A stretch of DNA of 64,000 bases from Marivita cryptomonadis (GTDB lineage: Bacteria; Pseudomonadota; Alphaproteobacteria; Rhodobacterales; Rhodobacteraceae), in NCBI RefSeq assembly GCF_002115725.1, contig NZ_JFKD01000011.1, positions 62,001-126,000 of the forward strand, read 5' to 3'. The stretch's first letter is position 1, and each line of letters begins with the position of its first letter. The position numbers and the translations under genes were made by a program. The notes below the pieces were generated by a model. It was given only the letters and a program-made list of their open reading frames with translations, did no database searches and had not been told where the DNA came from. Below are positions 26,956-34,186 of the stretch, one piece after another.

Positions 26956-27885
26956 TTAGAACTTGGGCATCCCTTTACGCAGGCCGGGCAGGCGGAGGGT
27001 GTCATGCACCCGCACCTCGTGATCTTCAGAAACCGAGACCACCCGCAGGTAGGGCGCTCCGGCAGAGGGATCGTCGACATGGTCGGCGGACAGGCCCGCC
27101 ACAACCGCGCCATGGCCGGGCTTTTTTGCATAGTCCTCCATCAGCGCAAGGCGATAGCGGCACTGAAACCTGTTGCAGATATCGGCGCGCAGGTTCCTTT
27201 CCAGCGTGCAGCCGAACGCACCATGATAGACGCAACTGTCGGAGGTCGATGTTTCAGGGATGTGTGACAGGTACAGATCACGGATCTCGTCCCGCGTCAG
27301 GTCAGGCCGGGACCAGCGCACATAGTTGATCGTCGCCACCTCAATAAACGCCATACGTGACGCACCGTGCAGACAACATTCCCCTTGGCAGGCAATGCAG
27401 CTGGCATTGACGACTACAGGCTCGGGCTGTTCCTCTTTTCTGCGGGTGATGTAATCGGGGTCATGCTCGGGCTGTGCGGGGGCGCGAATGATCCCATCTG
27501 CCTGCGCGTAACTTTCCTCAAGCGTCATATCGAGATGGGCGACAAAAGCGGCGCGCCGGTCGTCGGGCAGAGGCACCAGAGGGCGGTCGAACCGGGGCGC
27601 GATGCCGTGGGCGATCTGGCCCAGATCCGGCTGCCCCACCGCTGCAGCCGCAGCCTTCAGCACGGGACGCGCCCGTCGGCGGCTGACCTCAAGATAGGCG
27701 GCGTCACGTGCCAACGTCCGCCGTCCAATATCAGCCGCCGCCTCGATCTGGCGGCGCGTCACACAAGAGGGTCGATGGCACAGCGCGTCGGCGGGATTGT
27801 CCTTGGGCGCAAGCGGCTGCGCGCAGTGGCGGCAGGTGCCTTTGACCTGGGGTTTGGGAAAAACGGGCCGGGGTGGGGCGACCAT
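26956..27885 (-). CDS. cysteine-rich protein with zinc-ribbon-like and YkgJ-like clusters
   Basis: A 309-residue cytosolic protein not recognised as a named gene. Cys18, Cys21, Cys36 and Cys41 form a CX2C-X14-CX4C zinc-ribbon-like group. A second cluster is NASCIACQGECCLHG, and a third is in CVYHGAFGCTLERNLRADIC followed by NRFQC. The second and third resemble the CxxCxxxCC and R-x-C-x3-C arrangement of YkgJ metal-chelating proteins. I start at MVAPPRP with a GGAG site. Between it and mfd lie 170 bp without a gene. Function unknown; possibly metal or Fe-S binding. Confidence 0.7.
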   Translation of the reverse strand: MVAPPRPVFPKPQVKGTCRHCAQPLAPKDNPADALCHRPSCVTRRQIEAAADIGRRTLARDAAYLEVSRRRARPVLKAAAAAVGQPDLGQIAHGIAPRFDRPLVPLPDDRRAAFVAHLDMTLEESYAQADGIIRAPAQPEHDPDYITRRKEEQPEPVVVNASCIACQGECCLHGASRMAFIEVATINYVRWSRPDLTRDEIRDLYLSHIPETSTSDSCVYHGAFGCTLERNLRADICNRFQCRYRLALMEDYAKKPGHGAVVAGLSADHVDDPSAGAPYLRVVSVSEDHEVRVHDTLRLPGLRKGMPKF

Positions 27886-28020
27886 GGCGGGTCTCCGGAA
27901 ATCAGCTTTGACAATAAGGTTTGCGGCACCGGGCCGCCACGAATGCACGTGACAGACTGGCAGAAAAAACCACGCAAGCCAAATGCTCTGTTGTCGTCCA
28001 AGTGCGCTGTTGCCGGAGAG

Positions 28021-28094
28021 TGGAGCGGGTAGCGGGAATCGAACCCGCAACGTAAGCTTGGGAAGCTCGCGTGATACCTTTTCACCATACCCGC
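28021..28094 (-). tRNA. tRNA-Gly (anticodon CCC)
   Basis: A 74-nt minus-strand tRNA: acceptor GCGGGTA pairs with TACCCGC, the anticodon loop is TTCCCAA giving CCC, the T arm contains CGGGTTCGATTCCCG, and CCA is encoded at 28021-28023. It stands alone between the cysteine-rich gene and the aldehyde dehydrogenase. Confidence 0.96.
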
Positions 28095-28227
28095 GCTCTG
28101 CGGGCTGAGATACGCCGCGCTCTGATCGGCGTCAAGATCGCTCCGCACCTTCGGGCGGCGAAGGGAACGATCCCCCCAATCACGCGTTGCCTGACCAACG
28201 AAACCGATAATCACATTCGAGGTCAGC

Positions 28228-29604
28228 ATGTCAAAGATGGAAACCATCAATCCCGCCACCGAAACCGCCATTGCCACATACGAGGTCATGGATCCGTCCG
28301 CCGTGATGGCCAAGGTCGAGGCGTGCCATGCGGCCTTTCTCGACTGGCGCTCTCTGTCCCATCGCGACCGCGCGCCGTACCTGACCAAGATCGCCAAAGC
28401 GCTGCGCAACCACGCGGGTGAACTGGCCGAGTTGATGACCCGCGAGGTGGGCAAGCTGTACCGTGACGGCAAGACCGAAGTCGAACTCTGCGCGCAAATC
28501 TTTGAATACACCGCCGAACACGGCCCTGCCGAACTCGCCGATGAGACCCGCACCCATGGCGGGGGCGAAAAGTCTGGGATCGTCACGTTCAGCCCCATTG
28601 GTGTGATCTACTCCATCCAGCCGTGGAACTTCCCGCTCTACCAGCCGGTGCGCGTGCTCGCGGCGAACCTGATGGCGGGCAATGGTGTGGTGCTGAAACA
28701 CGCGTCGATCTGCACGGGCAGCGGGCTCAAACTGCGCGAGATCTGTATCGAGGCGGGACTGCCCGAAGACCTGTTCCAAGTGGTGATCATTGACCACGAC
28801 ACCTCGGACGAGTTGATCGCCCACGACCTTGTGCGCGGCGTGACCATGACCGGCAGTGATGGCGCGGGTCGGCACATTGGCGCACTGGCGAGCAAGCACC
28901 TCAAGAAGACGGTTCTCGAACTGGGGTCGAACGACGCCTACCTTGTGCTTGAAAGGGCGGATGTGGAACTGGCCGTGAAGACCAGCGTCATGGGGCGGCT
29001 GTTCAACAACGGCGAGACCTGTGTCTCGGCCAAGCGCTTTGTGGTGACGGACGCGGTCTATGACGCCTTTGTCGATGCCTTTGTCGACCAGATGAAGGCC
29101 ATCAAACTGGGCGACCCGATGGACGAGGACACCCAGCTTGGGCCGCTCTCCAGTCAAGACCAGTTCGACACCGTGGCAGAACAAGTGACCAAGAGCATCG
29201 CCAAGGGTGCAACACTCCTGTGTGGTGGCGATCCGAAAGACGGCACCGGGCACTATTACCCGGCCACCGTGCTGGCGGAGGTTACACCGGGGATGCCCGC
29301 CTATGACGACGAAATCTTCGGCCCCGTGGCGGCGGTGATCCGCGCCAAGGATGACGAGGACGCGATGCGCATCGCCAATGACAGCCGCTACGGGCTGGGC
29401 GGTGGCATCTTCTGTCAGGACGAGGAACACGCAATGAAACTCGCCCGCGATCACTTTGACACCGGCATGGTGCGGATCAACAGTTTTGGCGCGGCGGATC
29501 CGAACATGCCGTTCGGCGGCGTCAAGGACTCAGGCTACGGCCGTGAACATGGCGGGTTCGGGATGAAGGAGTTCGTGAACATCAAGGCGATCTTCCGTCC
29601 CTGA
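28228..29604 (+). CDS. NAD(P)-dependent succinate-semialdehyde dehydrogenase-like
   Basis: A 458-residue aldehyde dehydrogenase, close in length and motifs to the Sad/GabD group that oxidises succinate semialdehyde to succinate. Visible are SIQPWNFPLYQPVR (substrate and cofactor region), the catalytic Glu in TVLELGSNDAYLVLE, the nucleophile Cys in FNNGETCVSAKR, and EIFGPVAAVIRAK. It ends close to an SDR gene 30 bp downstream with its own AAAGGAAAG site, probably one operon. No GABA transaminase is adjacent, so the exact substrate is inferred. Confidence 0.85.
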   Translation: MSKMETINPATETAIATYEVMDPSAVMAKVEACHAAFLDWRSLSHRDRAPYLTKIAKALRNHAGELAELMTREVGKLYRDGKTEVELCAQIFEYTAEHGPAELADETRTHGGGEKSGIVTFSPIGVIYSIQPWNFPLYQPVRVLAANLMAGNGVVLKHASICTGSGLKLREICIEAGLPEDLFQVVIIDHDTSDELIAHDLVRGVTMTGSDGAGRHIGALASKHLKKTVLELGSNDAYLVLERADVELAVKTSVMGRLFNNGETCVSAKRFVVTDAVYDAFVDAFVDQMKAIKLGDPMDEDTQLGPLSSQDQFDTVAEQVTKSIAKGATLLCGGDPKDGTGHYYPATVLAEVTPGMPAYDDEIFGPVAAVIRAKDDEDAMRIANDSRYGLGGGIFCQDEEHAMKLARDHFDTGMVRINSFGAADPNMPFGGVKDSGYGREHGGFGMKEFVNIKAIFRP

Positions 29605-29634
29605 ACCGACCCCTCCCATCTGAAAGGAAAGACC

Positions 29635-30231
29635 ATGAATATTCTCGTCGCCGGGGCCACCGGCAAAACAGGCCTGCGCCTGACCCAAACCCTCTTGGCC
29701 AATGGTCACCACCCGATTGCGCTGGTGCGCGACAGCTCGGACACCTCGGATCTGCCGAATGGCACCGAGACGCGCCACGGCGATCTGACCGACCTGCAAC
29801 AGGGCGTCTGCGATGGCTGTGACGTGGTGGTCTTTGCCGCCGGATCGGGCAGCGGCACGGGGCCGGAAATGACCGACAAGGTTGACCGCGACGGGGCCAA
29901 GCGGCTGGTCGATCTGGCCAAGGATGCGGGCGTGGCGCGCTTTGTCATGCTCAGCACCGTGGGGGCGGGCGACCCGGACCCCGACAGCAAGCTGGGGCAT
30001 TACCTGATGGCCAAGCACGAGGCGGATGAACACCTCAAGGCGTCAGGGCTGGACTTTGCCATCCTGAGGCCCGTGGCGCTGACGGATGAAGATGGGTCGC
30101 GCGACATCGTCTATGGCGATGCTGTGGACGTGCAGGGCGAGGCCGCCCGGGGCGACGTGGCCCATGTGTTGGCGCAGGCGGTGGATGACCCGGAATGGCG
30201 CGGCAAGACGCTGTTGATGGCGTCGGCTTAA
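29635..30231 (+). CDS. SDR/NmrA-type NAD(P)-binding protein
   Basis: A 198-residue atypical short-chain dehydrogenase. It begins MNILVAGATGKTGLRLTQTL with the Gly-rich dinucleotide motif GATGKTG. Then come HGDLTDLQQ and FVMLSTVGAGDPD, the strand with a conserved Ser, and LDFAILRPVALTDE, characteristic of the YwnB/NmrA-like NAD(P)-binding family. It lacks the canonical YxxxK of classical SDRs, so it may be a redox sensor or a reductase with a different mechanism. Likely cotranscribed with the upstream aldehyde dehydrogenase. Just after its end the palindrome cluster begins. Confidence 0.82.
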   Translation: MNILVAGATGKTGLRLTQTLLANGHHPIALVRDSSDTSDLPNGTETRHGDLTDLQQGVCDGCDVVVFAAGSGSGTGPEMTDKVDRDGAKRLVDLAKDAGVARFVMLSTVGAGDPDPDSKLGHYLMAKHEADEHLKASGLDFAILRPVALTDEDGSRDIVYGDAVDVQGEAARGDVAHVLAQAVDDPEWRGKTLLMASA

Positions 30232-30243
30232 ATCATCCCGAAG

Positions 30244-30263
30244 GGTGCGTGAAATCACGCACC
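30244..30263. repeat. 20-bp palindrome, copy 1
   Basis: GGTGCGTGAAATCACGCACC: perfect 8-bp arms (GGTGCGTG/CACGCACC) around the centre AAAT. This palindrome recurs 14 bp downstream and in shortened form at 30481. It follows the SDR gene. The same word is a frequent intergenic palindrome in Rhodobacteraceae as far as I know. Confidence 0.85.
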
Positions 30264-30277
30264 TTTATTGTTGGGAA

Positions 30278-30297
30278 GGTGCGTGAAATCACGCACC
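30278..30297. repeat. 20-bp palindrome, copy 2
   Basis: Identical to copy 1 (GGTGCGTGAAATCACGCACC). The two copies together with a TTTATTG run between them could form a stem, or act as a transcription terminator for the SDR gene. Confidence 0.85.
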
Positions 30298-30331
30298 CTA
30301 CGCCATGTCACCACATCCGATCACAGTGCAA

Positions 30332-30382
30332 GCGTCCGCCCGGGTGGGCGCGGAACGCGCCCGCCATGGGGCGGGCGGACGC
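30332..30382. repeat. GC-rich inverted repeat
   Basis: The 10-nt arm GCGTCCGCCC at 30332-30341 is inverted as GGGCGGACGC at 30373-30382, with further complementary GC-rich pieces (CGCCC / GGGCG) in between. It marks the left edge of the AT-rich segment. Confidence 0.6.
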
Positions 30383-30480
30383 GTCGCCGCCGCTGCGCGA
30401 CGGCGGAGTTTAGAATATCCAAAGTTGAGGATTTGGAGAGTGTGTGCTTGCACGTTCCAAAAACCAACTTCCAAAAAAAT

Positions 30481-30494
30481 GCGTGAAATCACGC
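30481..30494. repeat. palindrome, shortened copy 3
   Basis: GCGTGAAATCACGC, the core of the 20-bp palindrome, 12 bp beyond the 3' end of the AT-rich orphan gene. The outer flanking bases differ from copies 1 and 2. Confidence 0.75.
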
Positions 30495-30506
30495 GCTCTA
30501 TATGTC

Positions 30507-31151
30507 TCACTCGTTTCTATACAGAAAAGACCCTGATTCGAAGAACTTGTCCAAATCTCCGAACTGATCATACAGTGAATTAAACTTAATCGCTTTGTTT
30601 GCGTATGCAGAAATTTTGGGGAACGTGCGAAGCCGTATAGGTCGAATTTCTTCGCTAGTGACTTTGTCACTGAAGCCTATGACTGTTTTTATCTTGGCAG
30701 GTGAAACGGGACTTTTCTCAATTCGTTTTCCACGCACAAATCGAATTACGCGGTCTTGGGGGCTAACTCGACCACCCAAGTACCCATGAACTAGCCGATC
30801 CCGAACGAGGCTTAGCAAGATTTGTTCATTGTCTGTCATATCCTCGAAGACCAAAGACGGCATGAGAGCTAATTCCTCAAAAACTTCAAAGCTGACGACC
30901 ATGCTCACGCGCCCACTTTTGTTCACTCGCCTCTTTAAATCGTCAAATCGCTTAGTGTGAACTTCGATAGTGTCCTTCAAACAGGATTGCAGGATAACAA
31001 AAGCAATATCTTTGATGTATTCATCGCTCTTTGACGAGGAGCCATTTAAAACAGGCATCCAAATCTTGAGTGGTACGATTATTCCTCGAAATAATTCGTC
31101 AATCTCTTTAGAGATTTGTTTCTCGTTAAGTGTCAAGCTTCGAGATTGCAC
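30507..31151 (-). CDS. orphan protein with a HEPN-like R-x4-H-x-Y motif
   Basis: A 214-residue protein with no named relative that I recognise. The segment RDRLVHGY (Arg117, His122, Tyr124) fits R-x4-H-x-Y, the active-site motif of HEPN ribonucleases such as HepT. The preceding 100 residues are mostly helical by pattern, which also suits HEPN; the last 80 are of mixed character. The GTG start at 31151 has a GAGAGG site 8 nt upstream. Base composition is visibly AT-rich and codon choice unlike its neighbours, so it looks transferred. It starts 20 bp after the RACo-like gene end on the same strand. No nucleotidyltransferase partner is seen. Confidence 0.6.
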   Translation of the reverse strand: MQSRSLTLNEKQISKEIDELFRGIIVPLKIWMPVLNGSSSKSDEYIKDIAFVILQSCLKDTIEVHTKRFDDLKRRVNKSGRVSMVVSFEVFEELALMPSLVFEDMTDNEQILLSLVRDRLVHGYLGGRVSPQDRVIRFVRGKRIEKSPVSPAKIKTVIGFSDKVTSEEIRPIRLRTFPKISAYANKAIKFNSLYDQFGDLDKFFESGSFLYRNE

Positions 31152-31171
31152 GAATATTGCCTCTCAATATT

Positions 31172-33220
31172 TCACCCCCGCTTCCTCCGCCGCACCCGAC
31201 CGCCATCACTCCCATCCCCCTGCGTGTTGAACCCGACGACGGGCAACGTCACCACCTTGCCCAATTCCGGGAACGGGTCGGTGGCGTGGGGGATGGCGTT
31301 GGCGGCGACGAAATGTTCCTGAAAGCGCGGCTCGATGGCGGTTTCGACCTTGGTGATCTGGCGCACGGTGCGTTCGATCTCGGCCCGTGCGGCCAGATTG
31401 CACAGCGCGATGCGCGCCCCGGTGCCTGCGGCGTTGCCCGCGCTGGAGACCTTGTCGAGCGGCACGTCCGGGATCATCCCCAGCACCATCGCGTGTTTGG
31501 CGCTGATATGCGCGCCGAACGCGCCGGCAAGCACCACCCGGTCCACCACGTCTACACCCATCTCGTCCATCAACAACCGCGCCCCCGCGTAGAGCGCGGA
31601 TTTGGCCAGCTGGATCGCGCGGATGTCGCCTTGGGTGACGGTGATGCGCGGTCCGCCCTCGGCCGTGGCGTCGTGGATCAGGTAGGCGTTGGTGCGCCCT
31701 TCGGCAAAGCAGCGGTCGGTCCCGGTCTGCGCCGCTGATCCGATCAGGCCCGACGGGTCGAGCAGCCCCGCGATGCGCAACTCGGCCACCGCCTCGATGA
31801 TGCCCGAGCCGCAGATGCCGGTGATGCCAGAGGCGGCGGTCTCGTCCCAGAAGCCGTCCTCGTCCGACCACTTGTCACAGCCAATGACCCGGAAGCGCGG
31901 TTCGCGGGTGACGGGGTCGATGCGGATCGCCTCGATGGCGCCGGGGGCAGCGCGTTGCCCGGATGAGATCTGCGCGCCCTCGAACGCAGGGCCCGTGGGC
32001 GAGGAACAGGCCAGCACGCGGCTGGTGTTGCCCAAGAGGATCTCCGCATTGGTGCCCACATCGACGATCAGCACGAGGTCGTCGGATTTGCCTGGCTGTT
32101 CCGACAGTGCCACAGCGGCGGCATCGGCCCCGACATGGCCCGCAATGCAGGGCAGCAGGTAGATCTGTGCGCTGGCGGGCAGGGTGGTCAGGTCCAGATC
32201 GCGGGCGGTCAGGTTGAGGTGGTCCGACGTGGCGAGCGCAAAGGGCGCTTGGCCGAGTTCTACCGGGTCGATGCCCAGCAGCAGGTGGTGCATGACCGGG
32301 TTGCAGACGAACACGGTTTCCAGAATGAGGTTGGTTTCGATGCCCGCCTCTTTGGCAATCTCCTCGGCCAGCGTGTTGATCGCGTCGCGCACCGCGCGGG
32401 TCATTTCATGGTCGCCGCCGGGGTTCATCATGGCATAGGAGACACGGCTCATCAGATCTTCGCCAAAGCGGATCTGCGGGTTCATGATGCCCGAGCTTGC
32501 CACGACTTCGCCGGTGTCAAGATTGGTCAGGTGCGCCGCGACGGTGGTGGAGCCAAGGTCGATGGCAAGGCCGTAGAGGCCCTTTTCATGCAGGCCCGGC
32601 CATGCCGCGATGATGCTGGGTGTGGCGGTGGCGCTGGTTTTGTGCAGCGCGACGGTGATCGCCCATTTGCCTTTGCGCAGGGTTGTTTGCAGCTGGGTCA
32701 GGACCGGGAATTCGCAGGTGATCTTGTCAATCTCCCACTGGTCCTTGAGCGCCCGGGCCACACGTTCCAAATCGCCGGTGGGCGTGTGCATGTCAGGCTC
32801 ATCTACCACGATGTAGTAAAGCCGCGTGGCGGGGTCCATTTCGATCACCCGCGCGCTGGCGGCCTTGCGCACGACCTGACGGTGGACTTGGGATTCCGGC
32901 GGCACGTCGATCACGATGTCGCCCTGCACCTTGGCCTGACATCCCAGACGGCGCCCCTGTTTTAGCCCACGCTTTTCGTCGTAGCGCGCCTCGACCGCGT
33001 TCCAATCGGACAGCGCACCGTCGCGGGCGGTGACACCATGTTTGGAGAACTCACCATAGCCCGGCGTGATCTGGCATTTCGAACAGATGCCCCGCCCGCC
33101 ACAGACGCTGTCGAGGTCCACACCCAATTGCCGCGCAGCGGTGAGCACCGGGGTGCCGACGGGAAACCGGCCGCGTTTGCCGGACGGGGTGAAGACGACG
33201 AGCGGGTCTTGATTGGACAT
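31172..33220 (-). CDS. RACo-type reductive activator: 2Fe-2S ferredoxin plus ASKHA ATPase domain
   Basis: A 682-residue protein. The N-terminal 2Fe-2S domain has Cys40, Cys46, Cys49 and Cys94 (SVCGGRGICSKCQITPGYG). The rest is the DUF4445/ASKHA region with GLAIDLGSTTVAAHLTNLDT, ILIVDVG-like phosphate loops (LVLIVDVGTNAEILLG), ITGICGSGIIEAVAEL and VVLAGAFGAHISAKHA. RACo proteins use ATP to reduce corrinoid proteins from the inactive Co(II) state. I start at MSNQDPL, as further upstream the frame lacks support. The MttB-family gene at 49855-51390 is a plausible methyltransferase partner; no corrinoid protein gene lies in the window. Confidence 0.88.
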   Translation of the reverse strand: MSNQDPLVVFTPSGKRGRFPVGTPVLTAARQLGVDLDSVCGGRGICSKCQITPGYGEFSKHGVTARDGALSDWNAVEARYDEKRGLKQGRRLGCQAKVQGDIVIDVPPESQVHRQVVRKAASARVIEMDPATRLYYIVVDEPDMHTPTGDLERVARALKDQWEIDKITCEFPVLTQLQTTLRKGKWAITVALHKTSATATPSIIAAWPGLHEKGLYGLAIDLGSTTVAAHLTNLDTGEVVASSGIMNPQIRFGEDLMSRVSYAMMNPGGDHEMTRAVRDAINTLAEEIAKEAGIETNLILETVFVCNPVMHHLLLGIDPVELGQAPFALATSDHLNLTARDLDLTTLPASAQIYLLPCIAGHVGADAAAVALSEQPGKSDDLVLIVDVGTNAEILLGNTSRVLACSSPTGPAFEGAQISSGQRAAPGAIEAIRIDPVTREPRFRVIGCDKWSDEDGFWDETAASGITGICGSGIIEAVAELRIAGLLDPSGLIGSAAQTGTDRCFAEGRTNAYLIHDATAEGGPRITVTQGDIRAIQLAKSALYAGARLLMDEMGVDVVDRVVLAGAFGAHISAKHAMVLGMIPDVPLDKVSSAGNAAGTGARIALCNLAARAEIERTVRQITKVETAIEPRFQEHFVAANAIPHATDPFPELGKVVTLPVVGFNTQGDGSDGGRVRRRKRG

Positions 33221-33380
33221 GGGATTCTCTCTGGCCTTGGTTGATCGGGACCATAGCGTTCCGCGCGGTGGGAAAAAGGTGAATTGCGTCATAATCTTTA
33301 TGCAGAGCGTCATCATTGCTGCCGTTGACCAGTCGCCATGTCAGGCGCATGGTGACACACGCCCGAGCAAAGGACACACC

Positions 33381-33848
33381 ATGCGCAACCTCTTTCGCCT
33401 GATCACTCACGGTGCGGCGTTTGCCGCCGGTTTGGCGCTTGGCATCTATATCCTGCCGATCCTGACCGCGGCCCCCGCACCAGACGCCGCGATGCTGGAG
33501 GAAAAGGCAGCACGGGCGCTTTATTCAGTGGAGCTGACACGCGAGTTGCGCGGCAGTGATTTCCTGCATTGGGGGGAAGGCATGATCAGCGTCACAGCCG
33601 AGGAGATCGTGCACGAGGGCAAGCTGGCACCGGGGCCGGATTACAAGCTGTACCTGACCAAGGAGTTTGTCGATCACGAAGACGCATTCGAGCCGATCAA
33701 GGCGGATGCGGTGCTGATCGGTGACGTCAAATCCTTCTCGGGCTTCCTGCTCGAGGTGCCGGAGGGCGTCGACGTGGCCAAATACACTACCGTGGTGGTT
33801 TGGTGCGAAGCGTTCGGCGAGTTCATCACAGCAGGACAATACAAATAA
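33381..33848 (+). CDS. membrane-anchored DM13-domain protein
   Basis: A 155-residue protein with an N-terminal membrane helix (HGAAFAAGLALGIYILPIL), facing the periplasm by topology rules. The DM13 domain follows from about residue 50, with LHWGEGMISVTAEEIVHEGK, YKLYLTKEFVDHEDAF and a conserved single Cys near the end (TVVVWCEAFGEFITAGQYK). DM13 domains are thought to carry out electron transfer or redox work, but this is not proved. It diverges from the RACo-like gene (160 bp between starts). An AAAGGA site precedes the start. Confidence 0.85.
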   Translation: MRNLFRLITHGAAFAAGLALGIYILPILTAAPAPDAAMLEEKAARALYSVELTRELRGSDFLHWGEGMISVTAEEIVHEGKLAPGPDYKLYLTKEFVDHEDAFEPIKADAVLIGDVKSFSGFLLEVPEGVDVAKYTTVVVWCEAFGEFITAGQYK

Positions 33849-33852
33849 CAGG

Positions 33853-33904
33853 CACGACGGCCCCGCCACGCACATGCGGGCAGGGGTCGTGGCAATCGTT
33901 TTTT
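33853..33904 (+). terminator. rho-independent terminator of the DM13 gene
   Basis: CACGACGGCCCCGCC pairs with GGGCAGGGGTCGTG across a 10-nt loop, with one or two bulges, followed by a run of six T. It starts 5 bp after the DM13 stop. Confidence 0.75.
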
Positions 33905-33940
33905 CATGTGGAAGCGGCGCCGCCCCTTAGGCCTGACCGT

Positions 33941-34186
33941 CTCTCATGCTGGCAAAGCCGTGGCTTTGGACCTGTACCCCCAGATCGGAGGCCTGATGTG
34001 ACCGGTCTCTCATGGTCGTCCCCGTATTGGGGCGTCTGAGAGCGATGTCAGTTCACGTGTCGCGGCATGGGAGTGACCCTTCCCGCTCAAAAGCTTTTGT
34101 GCGGCGGAAGGTGCAGCAGAGGCGTTAAGGATGTGGAAAGCCTGCGTCCGTTGCGGAGAAGCCTATTCGTAGGGGCTTAGCCCTTT
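33941..34186 (+). ncRNA. candidate structured RNA region (unconfirmed)
   Basis: Between the DM13 terminator and the convergent CoA transferase end, 270 bp carry no gene but many helices. CTCTCATGC at 33941-33949 pairs with GCATGGGAG at 34065-34073. Inside that stem, CAAAGC/GCTTTG forms a hairpin at 33953-33968. A long hairpin at 33998-34056 stacks GTGA, TCTCTCA and CCCC against GGGG, TGAGAG and TTCAC. CCTTCC and CAAAAG also pair with later CTTTTG and GGAAGG, around 34078-34121. Near 34160 AAGCCTATTCGTAGGGGCTT then CCCTTTT resembles a terminator. It matches no RNA family I know; strand is inferred from the terminal hairpin. Confidence 0.4.

Noticed and set aside
28231-29454. A 407-codon minus-strand frame opposite the aldehyde dehydrogenase
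   Set aside because: Codon-bias artefact; composition is unlike a protein and the sense frame has a full ALDH.
30232-30500. CRISPR array from the repeated GTGCGTGAAATCACGCAC words
   Set aside because: Only three copies, irregular spacing, one shortened, and no cas gene near; they are palindromic intergenic repeats.
33905-34176. 6S RNA, tmRNA or SRP RNA at this place
   Set aside because: I looked for the SRP GGAAGGAAGCAGCC-type core, the tmRNA tag frame and the 6S central-bubble text and found none; only an unnamed structured region is claimed.
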